The notes: generated from the letters alone by a model not told the origin. Positions 49,343 through 58,904 are shown, counted from the stretch's first letter. The stretch: DNA of 64,000 nt from Actinomycetota bacterium (GCA_016870485.1 VGBM01000001.1:161786-225785), one strand, 5' to 3'. A program made the numbers and translations.

Positions 49343-51283
49343 TCAGACGACGGCGTGGCCCTCGGCGACCGCCTCCTCGAGGCCGCGCGGACCGAGCGCG
49401 TCGCCTACCCGCACGACCCGCGGGTCCCCCTCAAGCGCGAGCCACAGCTCGTCCGCGGGCGCCCGCCCCTGCTCCAGGACGACGGTGCCCCAGGTCCCGA
49501 GCGCCTCGGTGCGGCCGCTGAACACGTTGCGCAGGACCACGCGGCCACCCTCCTCGGCGACCTCGATCCCGACCCGCAGCTCGACACCGAGGTCGTCGAG
49601 GCGACCGAGGTAGCGGTTGCGCTGGTACTGGTGCACCGCCTCCCCGACCATCGGGCCGGCGCAGGCGAGCGTGACGGCGAGGTTGCGCTGGGCGAGCGCC
49701 TCGGCGACGTCGCAGCCCGTCCAGCCGCCGCCCCAGTCGAGCACAAGGACCGGTCCGCGCACGGCCTCGGGGCGCTCGAGCGCCGCCCAGGCCGTGATCA
49801 CCGCCTGGCGCTTCGGCCACGGCAGCTCCGGGACGTACGGGCGAGCGCCGGTGGCCAGCACGACGCGCTCGGCCCGGCGCAGGTCGCGCGGCGTCGCCGC
49901 CGTCCCGAGCCGCACCTCGACCCCCGCCTGCTCGAGGTCGCGGTCGGCATCGGCCCACCAGCGCCGCCAGGCCTCGGCGTGCCCCGGGGCGCGTCCGGCG
50001 AGGCGCCACTGGCCCCCGATCATCGCGTCGCGCTCGTAGAGGACCGTGCGGGCGCCGCCGCGGGCGCAGGCCAGCGCGGCGGCCACCCCCGCCGGGCCGG
50101 CCCCGACGACGACAGCCGTCGCGAAGCGGGCGCGCCGCGGACGCCGCGGCGCCGTGCGCTCGCGTCCCGTGCGCGGGTTGACGACGCAGGCGATCGGCAG
50201 GCCGGCGTGGTAGTGCCCGATGCAGCCCTGGTTGCAGCCGATGCAGGCGATCACCTCGTCGGCGCGGTCGGCGGCGGCCTTGCGCAGCAGGTCCGGGTCG
50301 GCGATCAGGGCGCGCGTCATCCCGATCGCGTCGCACACTCCGGTCGCGGCGATCTCCTCGGCGTGGGCGAGGTCGACGATGCGCGTCGTGGCCACGAGCG
50401 CGACGTCGGCGGGCAGGGCGCGGCGCATCAGGGCCGCTGGCTCCGCGACGGCGTCCTCGGGCTCGGGCGGCGGGGGCACGATCCACACCGAGCCCTCGTA
50501 GGAGGAGGAGTCGCCCATCGTGGCGGAGGCGAAGTCGAGCCGGACCCGCTCGGCGAGCTGCCCGGCGATGTCGGCACAGGCCTCCGGCCCGAAGCCGTCC
50601 CACGAGCGCTCGTCGGCGGCGAGTCGCACGCCGACGGCCATGCCGCCGGCCTCCGAGCGCACGGCCTCGAGCACCTCGACCAGAAAGCGCAGGCGCCCCT
50701 CCGCCGTCGCACCGTAGGCGTCGGTGCGCTCGTTCCGGCGCGGGTGCATGAACTGCGCCGCGAGGTAGGCGTGCGACGCCGAGACCTCGACGCCGTCGAT
50801 GCCGCCGAGACGCGCGAGGCGCGTCGCGGTCGCGAAGCCGTCCACCAGCGCGCCGATCTCGGCGACGCTCAGCGCCCGCGGCTCGGTCTTGAAGCGCTGC
50901 GACGGCACGGCTGACGGCGCCACGGCGGGCGCGCGCGGCGCGGACGAGATCTGCTCGCGCCCCCCGTGGAAGAGCTGCACGAAGACACGCCCATCGTGCC
51001 CGTGCACGGCGTCGGCGATCGCGCGGTAGCCGTCGCGCACCGCCGGCAGGTAGCCGCCGATGGTGTGGGCCGTGAGGAGCCCCGAGGGGTGGACGGCGGT
51101 CGCCTCGAGCCAGACGGCGGCGGCACCGCCGCGGGCCCGCTCGGCGTGGTAGGCCACGAGGTCCGCGGTGGGGACGTGGTCGTGGACGAGGCTCGTCTGG
51201 TGCGACGTCGAAACCACCCGGTTGCGCAGCTCGACCGGACCCAGCCGCGTCGGTGCAAGCAGGTGTGGGAAGGGGCCGCTCAC
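49343..51283 (-). CDS. NADH:flavin oxidoreductase of 2,4-dienoyl-CoA reductase/TMADH type
   Basis: 646 residues. The N-terminal Old-Yellow-Enzyme barrel (LRNRVVSTSHQT, VFVQLFHGGRE, GVEVSASHAYLAAQFMHP) is followed by a 4Fe-4S motif (CIGCNQGCIGHYHAG...CVVNP). C-terminal FAD and NAD(P) domains have VVVGAGPAGVAAALAC and LVLDWGGGWTGCDVAE. Such enzymes reduce dienoyl-CoA or oxidise or demethylate amines. Placed 110 bases after the acyl-CoA operon with a strong hairpin between; it may belong to the same catabolic route. Confidence 0.92.
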   Translation of the reverse strand: MSGPFPHLLAPTRLGPVELRNRVVSTSHQTSLVHDHVPTADLVAYHAERARGGAAAVWLEATAVHPSGLLTAHTIGGYLPAVRDGYRAIADAVHGHDGRVFVQLFHGGREQISSAPRAPAVAPSAVPSQRFKTEPRALSVAEIGALVDGFATATRLARLGGIDGVEVSASHAYLAAQFMHPRRNERTDAYGATAEGRLRFLVEVLEAVRSEAGGMAVGVRLAADERSWDGFGPEACADIAGQLAERVRLDFASATMGDSSSYEGSVWIVPPPPEPEDAVAEPAALMRRALPADVALVATTRIVDLAHAEEIAATGVCDAIGMTRALIADPDLLRKAAADRADEVIACIGCNQGCIGHYHAGLPIACVVNPRTGRERTAPRRPRRARFATAVVVGAGPAGVAAALACARGGARTVLYERDAMIGGQWRLAGRAPGHAEAWRRWWADADRDLEQAGVEVRLGTAATPRDLRRAERVVLATGARPYVPELPWPKRQAVITAWAALERPEAVRGPVLVLDWGGGWTGCDVAEALAQRNLAVTLACAGPMVGEAVHQYQRNRYLGRLDDLGVELRVGIEVAEEGGRVVLRNVFSGRTEALGTWGTVVLEQGRAPADELWLALEGDPRVVRVGDALGPRGLEEAVAEGHAVV

Positions 51284-51316
51284 GTCATCATCCCGGACGT
51301 GTACAGAGGGATCGCG

Positions 51317-51346
51317 AGGGCTCGCCCACCTGAGTGGGCGAGCCCT
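51317..51346 (-). terminator. Terminator-like perfect hairpin
   Basis: A 13-base-pair perfect stem (AGGGCTCGCCCAC paired with GTGGGCGAGCCCT) around a CTGA loop, between the acyl-CoA synthetase stop and the next start. No T run follows on either strand. Confidence 0.6.
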
Positions 51347-51392
51347 GGCGTTCCCCCACACTTGGTTTCGGTCGTCGGGGCGCGGCGGCCGA

Positions 51393-53465
51393 TCATCCGC
51401 GCACGATCCGGGCGTCGAGCGCGGTCGCTCCGGACGACGTCGCGCGCAGCGGGTTGACCTCGACCTCGGCCACCTCGGGGTGCGCCGCGAGGAAATCCCC
51501 CAGTCTGCAGGCGATTCGCGCCACCGCCTCGCAGTCGACGGGTGCCTGCCCGCGGACCCCGGCGAGGAGCGGCCAGGCGCGGAGCCCGCGCAGCAGCCCC
51601 GCAAGATGACGAAAATCCGTGGGCGCCGGGGCGAGCACGACGTCGTCGAGGACCTCGACGAAAATGCCGCCGACCCCGACCAGGATCACGGGGCCGAAGG
51701 CCGGGTCCCGCCGCGCCCCGACCACGAGGTCGACGCCGCCCGCCTCCGCCATCCGCTCGACCCAGACGCCGTCCGGGGCGATCCCCGAGGCCGCCTTGAC
51801 CGCGTGGCACATCGCCGAGTACTCCTCGGCGGCGATCTCGGGCCCGCTGACCCCGAGGACGACGCCGCCGGCGTCGGTCTTGTGGAGGAGGTCGGCATGG
51901 ACCGCCTTGAGGACCGCGGGGGCGCCCACCGCCTCGAGCGCGGCCGCGGCCTCGTCCGGCGACGTGGCGAGCCGCCCCGCGGGGAACGCGATGCCGAGCT
52001 CCTCGAGCGCGGCCCGCGCCTCCGGGTAGGCCGGCCGCTCGCCCAGCTCGCGTGAGGGGACCGGCGCGTGCGCCGCGGCGGCCGCGAGCGGGGGGCGATC
52101 GAGGCAGGTCAGCGCCCGCACGGCGTCCTCGATGCGCGCGAACACGGGCACGCCCGCGGCGCGCATGCGGCGCAGGGTGTCGGTGCCGCCCGGCTCGACC
52201 ATCGACTGGACGACCATGGGCTTGCCGTGCTCGACCGAGCTGCGGGCGATCGCCTCGGCCACCTCGATCTCGGTGTCCCCGGCCTCCGGGTGGTAGTCGC
52301 CGTAGCCGCCGAAGTAGCCGGTCATCACGAGCGCGTCGACCTCCGGCGCGGCCAGGATGGCGTCGGCAACGGCGTGGAAGTCCCAGACGCGCGACCCGTC
52401 GACCCCCGCGAGGTCGACGGGGTTCCGCGGCAGCGCGTTGCGCAGGACGGGCTCGATCCGCGCGCTCGTCTCGGCCGAGAAGGCGGCCACCTCGAGGCCC
52501 GCCTCCGTCACGGTGTCGCTCCCCACCACGCCGTGGCCGCCGCCGTCGGCGAGGATGCCGATCCGCCGGCGCCCGAGGCTGAGGCCCCCGCGCAGGACCG
52601 ACACGGCGTCGACGAACTGCCCGGGCGTGTCGACGACGACCGCGCCCGCGTCCCGGCAGATCGCGCGCAGGACGCGCGACTCCACGGCGAGGACGCCGGT
52701 GTGCGAGACCGCGGCGTGCGCCCCGGCCGCCGAGCGGCCCGCGTTGAACAGCACCACCGGCTTGATCGCCGCCGCCTCGCGCACCGCCTCCGCGAAGGCG
52801 ACCCCGTCGCGTGGCGCCTCGATGTAGGCGCCGATCACGCGCGTCGGCTCGTGGTGGGCGTAGTCGCGGATGCAGTCGGCGAGGGTCAGGTCCGCCTGGT
52901 TGCCGACGCTCGCGAAGCGCGTCAGACCAAGCCCGGCGTGCTTGAGCAGGAGGGCCACCTCGAGCGCGAGGTTGCCGCTCTGCGTCGCGAAGCCGAGGTC
53001 GCCGGACGGGAACGTGCCGCCGTAGACGTTGAGCCGCTGGGCGTCCTCGTAGAGGCCGAGGCAGTTCGGCCCGAGCAGGCAGGCCCCGGCGGCACGCACC
53101 TCCTCCACCATCGCCGCCTGGACCGCGGCCCCCTCCGCCCCGGTCTCCCCGAAGCCCGCGCTGATCACGACGATCGCGCGTGCACCGAGGGCGAGCGACT
53201 GGCGAATCGCGTCGGGCACGCCCGCGGCGGGCACCACGATGACCGCGAGGTCGACCGGGGCGTCGACCGCGGCCACCGTCGTCTGCACCGGAATGCCGTA
53301 GAGCTCGCCGCCGCGCAGGCTGACGAAGTGCGTGGCGCGCAGGTCCTGCGTCTCGGCGAAGGACCTCGTCACCCAGCCGCCCCACTTGCGGGTGTCGCCG
53401 GTGGCCCCGACGAGCAGGACGCTGCGCGGCTCGAACAGCGCCGACAGGTCGCGCCGCTCACTCAC
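51393..53465 (-). CDS. Acyl-CoA synthetase (ADP-forming), fused alpha-beta subunits
   Basis: 690 residues: CoA-binding Rossmann domain (FEPRSVLLVGATGD), succinyl-CoA-ligase-like domain with GNLALEVALLLKHAGLG and the phospho-accepting His255 in SHTGVL, and C-terminal ATP-grasp domain (VLKAVHADLLHKTDAGGVVLG, EVEVNPLRA). Converts an acid, CoA and ATP to acyl-CoA, ADP and phosphate, or the reverse. The GTG start overlaps the acyl-CoA dehydrogenase stop. The ACD superfamily also includes lyases such as DddX, so the substrate should stay open. Confidence 0.9.
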   Translation of the reverse strand: MSERRDLSALFEPRSVLLVGATGDTRKWGGWVTRSFAETQDLRATHFVSLRGGELYGIPVQTTVAAVDAPVDLAVIVVPAAGVPDAIRQSLALGARAIVVISAGFGETGAEGAAVQAAMVEEVRAAGACLLGPNCLGLYEDAQRLNVYGGTFPSGDLGFATQSGNLALEVALLLKHAGLGLTRFASVGNQADLTLADCIRDYAHHEPTRVIGAYIEAPRDGVAFAEAVREAAAIKPVVLFNAGRSAAGAHAAVSHTGVLAVESRVLRAICRDAGAVVVDTPGQFVDAVSVLRGGLSLGRRRIGILADGGGHGVVGSDTVTEAGLEVAAFSAETSARIEPVLRNALPRNPVDLAGVDGSRVWDFHAVADAILAAPEVDALVMTGYFGGYGDYHPEAGDTEIEVAEAIARSSVEHGKPMVVQSMVEPGGTDTLRRMRAAGVPVFARIEDAVRALTCLDRPPLAAAAAHAPVPSRELGERPAYPEARAALEELGIAFPAGRLATSPDEAAAALEAVGAPAVLKAVHADLLHKTDAGGVVLGVSGPEIAAEEYSAMCHAVKAASGIAPDGVWVERMAEAGGVDLVVGARRDPAFGPVILVGVGGIFVEVLDDVVLAPAPTDFRHLAGLLRGLRAWPLLAGVRGQAPVDCEAVARIACRLGDFLAAHPEVAEVEVNPLRATSSGATALDARIVRG

Positions 53466-54655
53466 CCGAGCTCGCCCGGGTCGACGGCGAGGGCCGCGGG
53501 CACGCCGCGCTTGACGAGCGCGTTGGCGACGATCACGCGCTGGATCTCGGAGGTGCCCTCCCAGATCCGGTCGACGCGGAGCTCGCGCAGGAGGCGCTCC
53601 GCCGCGTTGCGGCGCATGTAGCCGCGCCCGCCCCAGACCTGGACACAGCGGTCGGCGCAGGCGTACGCGCGCTCGGAGGCGAACAGCTTGGCCATCGACG
53701 CGCGGGCGTGGACGAGCTTCGGCGGGGCGCCGTCGTCGAGCATCTGCGCGCACTGGTAGGTCATCAGCCGCGCGGCGACGCAGTCGGCGGCCGAGTCGGC
53801 GAGGGGGAAGCTGACGCCCTGGAAGTCCATGATCGGCTGCCCGAACTGCTCGCGCTCCGCGGCCCAGCCGACCGCCTCGTCGAGGAGCCGCCGCATGGCG
53901 CCGACGCAGCGGGCGGCGATGTGAATGCGCTCCTCCACGAACCAGGCGTGCTGCCCGGCGTCGCCGCGGCCGACCTGGTCGGGGCCGCCGAGGACGGCCG
54001 ACTCGGGCACGACGCAGTCGAGGCGGTACGTGGGGTGGCCGTCGGGGAAGACGTGCGTGAAGGCCGGGTCGTCGATAATCTCGACCCCCGGCGTGTCCCG
54101 GTCGACGAGGAAGAGCGTCGGCAGGAGGTCCTCCCCGTCGACCACGTTCGCCATCACGATCAGGAAGTCGGCGTGGTCGCCCGAGGTCACGAACCACTTC
54201 TCGCCGGTGATCCGGAAGCCGCCCGCGACGCGCTCGGCGCGCGCCTCGATCCCGGCCGCGTCGGACCCCGCGTTGCGCTCGGTGACGGCGTAGGCGTCGG
54301 CGCGCTCGCCGTCGAGGGTCGGCCGCAGGTAGGCGTCGATCTGCTCCGGGGTGCCGAGCGCGAGCACGTTGTAGGCGCCCCCCATCAGCCACCAGAGCCC
54401 GTTCGTGACGCGCCCCAGCTCCTCGTGCACGATCACGTGCTCCATCATCGACCAGCCCTGCCCGCCGTGCTCGGGGGCGTGGTTGCCGCCGACGAGGCGC
54501 AGCTCGCGAGACAGGCGGCGGATCTCCGCCCGGACGTCGTCGGGGACCCGCCCGCCCGCCCGCTCCGCGGCCTCCTCGTGGGGCATCAGCGCGTCGGCGA
54601 ACGTGCGCGCCCGCTCGCGCAGGTCGCGCTGGGCCGGGGTCAGAGCGAAGTCCAT
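53462..54655 (-). CDS. Acyl-CoA dehydrogenase
   Basis: 397-residue FAD enzyme introducing an alpha-beta double bond into acyl-CoA. AYAVTERNAGSDAAG is the first signature, GFRITGEKWFVTSG the FAD-proximal strand, and QVWGGRGYMRRNAAERLLRE plus RIWEGTSEIQR the C-terminal signature. The usual catalytic Glu region lies in DRIWEGTSE. ATG overlaps the preceding stop by one base. Flanked by two ADP-forming acyl-CoA synthetases in one operon. Confidence 0.94.
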   Translation of the reverse strand: MDFALTPAQRDLRERARTFADALMPHEEAAERAGGRVPDDVRAEIRRLSRELRLVGGNHAPEHGGQGWSMMEHVIVHEELGRVTNGLWWLMGGAYNVLALGTPEQIDAYLRPTLDGERADAYAVTERNAGSDAAGIEARAERVAGGFRITGEKWFVTSGDHADFLIVMANVVDGEDLLPTLFLVDRDTPGVEIIDDPAFTHVFPDGHPTYRLDCVVPESAVLGGPDQVGRGDAGQHAWFVEERIHIAARCVGAMRRLLDEAVGWAAEREQFGQPIMDFQGVSFPLADSAADCVAARLMTYQCAQMLDDGAPPKLVHARASMAKLFASERAYACADRCVQVWGGRGYMRRNAAERLLRELRVDRIWEGTSEIQRVIVANALVKRGVPAALAVDPGELG

Positions 54656-56694
54656 CAGGCGTCCTCGGCGAGGACGATCAGGGCGTCGAGAGCGACGCCA
54701 ACCCCGTCGCGCACCACGAGCGGGTTGACGTCGATCTCGGACACGCGCGGATGGTCGTGCGCCACGCGGCCGAGCACCACGAGGGCGTCCGCCACGGCCC
54801 GCACCTCGTCGTCGCCGAGGCGGTGCGCGAGCGGGCCGACTGCGCGCACGAGGCGCTCGGCGTCGCCCGGGCCGATCGGGGCGAGCGCGGCGCGCGCCGT
54901 GTCGCCGACCGCCTCCGCCCACGAGCCGCCCACGCCGACCACCACGACCGGGCCGTAGAGCGGGTCGCGGACGAGGCCGCAGAGCACCTCGGCGCCGCCG
55001 CGGACCTCCTCGCAGACGAGGACCGGCCCGCCGATCCGCTCCGCGGCCGCCGCGGCCCGGTCGGGGTCCGTGCAGCCGAGGATGACGCCGCCGTGCTTCT
55101 CCTTGTGGGCCGGGCCGTCCGCCTTCACGACGACCGTGGCCCCGATCTCCTCCGCGGCCCGCCGCGCCCCGTCCGGGTCGGCCGCGCGGATCTCGCGCGG
55201 CGCGGAAACTCCGTAGCGGACGAGGACCGCCTTGGCATCGGCCTCGGCGAGGTGGCCATCGGGCCGGTCGAGCTCGGGGGCCTCGACCGGGCTCGCAGCC
55301 GGTGGCGCCTCGGGCACCCGCGGCGCCCACTGGGCGGCCCGCGCGATGGCGCGCATCCCCATCCCGGCACCGATCAGGACGGGCACACCGCCGCGGGCCG
55401 CCTCGAGCACACACTCGTCGGCCGGGTCGGAGACCGCCGTCGAGAGGACGGCGCAGAAGGCGCCGCCCGCGAGCGCGGCGTCCGCCATCGCCCGGCAGGC
55501 GTCGATCGCGTTTTCGCGCTCGCCGTTCGAGAAGCGCCACGACTGGTCGATGTTGCTGACGACGATGTCGACCTCGGGATGCGTCGCGCAGCGCATGGTC
55601 AGGTCCGGGACGATCACCTCGGGGTCGGCGAACGCCCAGTAGTCGATCGGGTTGTGCACGCCGTGGAAGGGGTAGGCGGCGTCGATGTCGCGAGCGAGGT
55701 CGTCGGGCAGGGGCGTCAGCGGCATCCCCGCCGCGTCGGCGAGGTCTGCCACCAGCTCGGCCTCGCCGCCGGAGTTCGTCAGCACGACGGCGCGGAGGCC
55801 ACGGGGCCGGCGCGGGGCGCCGAGGACCTCGAGCTGCTCGAGCCACTCGCCGTAGTCGTCAACCCGGATCGCGCCGTAGGAGCGGCAGAGCGCGTCGAAG
55901 GCCCGGTCCGACCCGACGATCGCCCCCGTGTGGGCCATCGCGTTGCGCGCGGCGGCCTCGCTGCGGCCGACCTTCATGACCACGACGGGCTTCTCCGCCT
56001 CCGCGGCGCGCGCGAGGGCCACGCGGAAGGCGGCCGGTCGGCGCACGGCCTCGAGGAACAGGCCGATCGCCCGCGTGCCCTCGTCGGCCGCGTGGAAGGC
56101 GAGCCAGTCGGAGGCGTCGCGGCTCGTCTCGGAGCCGATCGACACGACGTTGCGGAAGCCGACGCGGGGCCCGAGCGCGAGCACGGCCTCGCCGATCGAG
56201 CCCGACCCGACGATCGCGGCCACGGCGCCCGGCCGGAAGCCCGGGCAGATCGTGCCGATCCAGCCCGAGGGCCGCTCCGGCACCGCGAAGCCCATGCAGT
56301 TGAAGCCGACACAGACGGCGTCCGCCGCGTTCAGCCGCTCGCGCACCTGGGTGCGGGCCGTGTCACCCTCCTCCCCGGCCGCCTCGGCGCCGAGGCCCGG
56401 GATCACGAAGGTGCGGTGCCCGGCGGCGATCGCCTCGTCCAGCGCCGGCACGATCGTGCGCGCCCCGAGCCCGATCGCCACCACGTCGGGCCGCCACGGC
56501 AGATCGGCGATGGACGGGACACACGGGACGCCGCCCGCCGTCTCGCGGGTCGGGTGGACGCCGATCACCTCGCCGCCGTGCGCCGACAGGTTCTCGATCA
56601 GCGTGGAGCCGAGCCCGCGGTCGGAGGCCCCGACCACGGCGGCGCGGCGCACGTCGAGGAGCGGGGCGAAGTCGGTGCGCAGGGCGTCGGTCAT
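54655..56694 (-). CDS. Second acyl-CoA synthetase (ADP-forming) homologue
   Basis: 679 residues with the same order as the other synthetase: CoA-binding domain (DVRRAAVVGASDRGLGS), ligase domain with GSGSIGEAVLALGP and His255 in AHTGAIVG as likely phospho-acceptor, and ATP-grasp domain (TVVVKADGPAHKEKHGG, SEIDVNPLVV). It has diverged well from its partner and uses FNCMGF where the partner has PNCLGL. Two non-identical copies around a dehydrogenase suggest two different acid substrates or opposite directions. Confidence 0.9.
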   Translation of the reverse strand: MTDALRTDFAPLLDVRRAAVVGASDRGLGSTLIENLSAHGGEVIGVHPTRETAGGVPCVPSIADLPWRPDVVAIGLGARTIVPALDEAIAAGHRTFVIPGLGAEAAGEEGDTARTQVRERLNAADAVCVGFNCMGFAVPERPSGWIGTICPGFRPGAVAAIVGSGSIGEAVLALGPRVGFRNVVSIGSETSRDASDWLAFHAADEGTRAIGLFLEAVRRPAAFRVALARAAEAEKPVVVMKVGRSEAAARNAMAHTGAIVGSDRAFDALCRSYGAIRVDDYGEWLEQLEVLGAPRRPRGLRAVVLTNSGGEAELVADLADAAGMPLTPLPDDLARDIDAAYPFHGVHNPIDYWAFADPEVIVPDLTMRCATHPEVDIVVSNIDQSWRFSNGERENAIDACRAMADAALAGGAFCAVLSTAVSDPADECVLEAARGGVPVLIGAGMGMRAIARAAQWAPRVPEAPPAASPVEAPELDRPDGHLAEADAKAVLVRYGVSAPREIRAADPDGARRAAEEIGATVVVKADGPAHKEKHGGVILGCTDPDRAAAAAERIGGPVLVCEEVRGGAEVLCGLVRDPLYGPVVVVGVGGSWAEAVGDTARAALAPIGPGDAERLVRAVGPLAHRLGDDEVRAVADALVVLGRVAHDHPRVSEIDVNPLVVRDGVGVALDALIVLAEDA

Positions 56695-57050
56695 GACGGG
56701 TCGAGCATCTCCTCGAGTCGGCTTGAGCGGGCCGCGTCGTCGGGCCCGAGGCGCAGGACGCCCGGGGCGAGACGGTACTGATCGCGGAGGATCTCCGCGA
56801 GGATCACCCGCTCCGGCTCGACCACGCCCGCCTCCCGCCCGCGCTCGACGAGGGCGGTCAGGGCGGCCAGGTAGGCGAGCCACGCCGCCGCGTCACCCGT
56901 CTGGATCAGGTCATGGATGCGGTCCTCGCCGAGCCCGTCGGGGGCCTCGCCGAGGGCGCCCGCGATGCGGTCGACGAGGAGCGGCCCGAACCGCTCCACC
57001 TCGGGCGTCAGGCCGAGCCAGTCGTGCCGGCCGTGCCTAGGGCCCGTCAT
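56691..57050 (-). CDS. 119-residue protein of unknown function
   Basis: Not recognised. Predicted mostly helical and soluble, with no cysteine pair or membrane segment; contains LTPEVERFGPLLVDRIAGAL, cut from a longer helix, and ILAEILRDQYRLAPGVLRL. The ATG lies 14 bases inside the end of the Rieske oxygenase gene and its stop overlaps the next start (ATGA). This tight position points to a companion role with the oxygenase, for example as chaperone or small subunit (inference). Confidence 0.75.
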   Translation of the reverse strand: MTGPRHGRHDWLGLTPEVERFGPLLVDRIAGALGEAPDGLGEDRIHDLIQTGDAAAWLAYLAALTALVERGREAGVVEPERVILAEILRDQYRLAPGVLRLGPDDAARSSRLEEMLDPS

Positions 57051-58284
57051 CGATGCCGGGCACCGCCTCGCGCAGGAGGTCGTGGAAGTGGCCGACGGCG
57101 TTCTCGTTGTCGTTGAGGACGCCGCGGGTGTACGTGAGGGACGCGAGCCCGGCCCGGACGCCGTCGCAGAGCACGACGTCCTCGTCCATCACCTCGCTGT
57201 TGATCGCCTTGTTGAGGCGGCGCGCCAGCCGATCGCGGATGCCCTCCGACGGCGAGCGGAAAACCATGAACAGGGTGCGCGTGCCGCGCACCCCGTCGGG
57301 ATGGAGCTGCCAGATGTCGATCGAGTCCGGGTAGATGTCGATGAACTGCGCTGGCCACAGGTGGACGTACGTCCACTGGTCGCGCAGCTCGCCCGGGAAC
57401 TCCGGCATCGGTCGCTGGAGGCGCTGGTAGAGGCGCTCGACGAGGTCGCGCGACGGGTTGTCGCGCAGCGGGCCGTCGATCCACGCCGCGCGCCGGTGCA
57501 GCGTGGCCCGGTACCTCGGGTAGTCGAGGAGGCGCAGGAGGCCCGGGTGCCCGATCGGCACGTGGTAGCCCTCGAGGTAGTTGTCGGCGAGGGCCTTCCA
57601 GTTGTGGTCGTGCGACGACCAGACGCGGCTCGTCTCGGCCTCCGGCACGAGCGCGCGGGCGTCCTCGAGCCGGCGCGAGCGCACGACGTCGGGCACGCCG
57701 CGGATGATCTCCCGCGGCTGCCAATCCCGGGCCGTGACGGGCACGAGGCGCTCGATGCCGAGCCCCTCGAAGCGCTCCGCGATGTCCCCGAACCACTCGC
57801 GCAGCGGCTCGGCGGCGGGATCCATGTTCACGAACACGAGGCCGCCGAGCGTGTCGACCTGGAACTCCGGCAGACGCACGGCGTCACGGTCGAAGTCCTC
57901 GCCGAAGCCGCGGCCCTCCGGCATCGCGGCGAGCGAGCCGTCGAGCCGGTACGTCCAGCCGTGGTACGGGCAGCGCAGGACCTTGCCGCACGAGCCGCTG
58001 CCCGTGGCCAGCTGCGCGGCCCGGTGGCGGCAGACGTTCGAGAAGGCACGCAGGGCGCCCGCCTCGTCGCGCACCGCGACGACGGGCTCGCCGGCGATCT
58101 CGCCCGCCGCGAAGTCGCCGGGCTCGCGCACCTCCGAGACGTGCGCGATCGCGATCCACGCCCGCGCGAACACCTCGCGCCGCTCGCGCTCGAAGAGCGC
58201 GGGGTCCGAGTAGGCGTGCGCGTGCAGGGTCAGGGCCGCGCCGCCGGAGCGGGTCGGACGCGCACGACGACGGGTCGCGCTCAT
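57037..58284 (-). CDS. Rieske-type ring-hydroxylating/demethylating oxygenase, alpha subunit
   Basis: 415 residues. Rieske cluster ligands Cys85-x-His87 and Cys105-x2-His108 (NVCRHRAAQ, RCPYHGW). The mononuclear iron site in the C-terminal domain has DNYLEGYHVPIGHP, the motif of choline/carnitine/stachydrine-type and related oxygenases. No beta subunit or reductase is adjacent. ATG overlaps the TetR stop (ATGA), so the regulator and oxygenase are co-translated. The likely substrate is a quaternary amine or carboxylate, but this is inference. Confidence 0.93.
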   Translation of the reverse strand: MSATRRRARPTRSGGAALTLHAHAYSDPALFERERREVFARAWIAIAHVSEVREPGDFAAGEIAGEPVVAVRDEAGALRAFSNVCRHRAAQLATGSGSCGKVLRCPYHGWTYRLDGSLAAMPEGRGFGEDFDRDAVRLPEFQVDTLGGLVFVNMDPAAEPLREWFGDIAERFEGLGIERLVPVTARDWQPREIIRGVPDVVRSRRLEDARALVPEAETSRVWSSHDHNWKALADNYLEGYHVPIGHPGLLRLLDYPRYRATLHRRAAWIDGPLRDNPSRDLVERLYQRLQRPMPEFPGELRDQWTYVHLWPAQFIDIYPDSIDIWQLHPDGVRGTRTLFMVFRSPSEGIRDRLARRLNKAINSEVMDEDVVLCDGVRAGLASLTYTRGVLNDNENAVGHFHDLLREAVPGIDDGP

Positions 58285-58898
58285 GCGCCGAGCACCTCCA
58301 CGAGGACGCGGTCGACCAGCCGCCGGGCCTCCGCGGGCGGCACTGAGCCGATCAGGACGTGCTCGCCGAGGCTGTCGACGAGGGCGGTCAGGCGCAGGGC
58401 GCTCTCCGCGGCGTCGAGCTCCGACGGAACGCGACCGGCCGACTGGGCCGCGCCGATCAGCTCGGCGATCGACCCCACCCAGCGCAGCGAGCGCTCGACG
58501 ACGCTCGCGCGCAGGTCATCGTGGAAGAGCGCGAGGTGCTGCATCTCCGCCCACATGACCCAGCCGTCGCGCACGTCCGGATCGTCGGCGAGCTGGGAGA
58601 TGAGCTTGTCGCGGATGCGCTCGACCGGATCGGCGATCCGCGCGACCCGCTCGGTAGAGGCCGCCGCGGCGATCCGGTCGTGCAGGTCGAAGGCCTGCCG
58701 GATCATCTCTTCGCGCGTGGCGAAGTGGTAGTGCAGGAGCGCGCTCGAGACGTCGGCCTCGCGGGCCACGGCCGCCATCCGCAGCCCGTCCACGCCATCG
58801 CGGACGATCACGCGCACGACCGCGAGCAGGATCCCCGTGCGCCGGTCTTCGATCTCCTCCCCGAGCCCCCGGGTCGGACTGACTGCATGGTCAGGCAC
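58281..58898 (-). CDS. TetR-family transcriptional regulator
   Basis: 205 residues with an N-terminal helix-turn-helix (LRMAAVAREADVSSALLHYH) typical of TetR/AcrR, BetI-like in ALLHYHF. It heads the operon of the Rieske oxygenase, the unknown protein, two acyl-CoA synthetases and the dehydrogenase, and is probably their repressor and autoregulated. The GTG start is preceded at six bases by TACGCT. Confidence 0.92.
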   Translation of the reverse strand: MPDHAVSPTRGLGEEIEDRRTGILLAVVRVIVRDGVDGLRMAAVAREADVSSALLHYHFATREEMIRQAFDLHDRIAAAASTERVARIADPVERIRDKLISQLADDPDVRDGWVMWAEMQHLALFHDDLRASVVERSLRWVGSIAELIGAAQSAGRVPSELDAAESALRLTALVDSLGEHVLIGSVPPAEARRLVDRVLVEVLGA

Positions 58899-58904
58899 GG
58901 ACGG

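Noticed and set aside
51317-51346. Recombination or attachment site
   Set aside because: The perfect hairpin has no integrase or repeat copy nearby and sits exactly at an operon end, so a terminator role is simpler.
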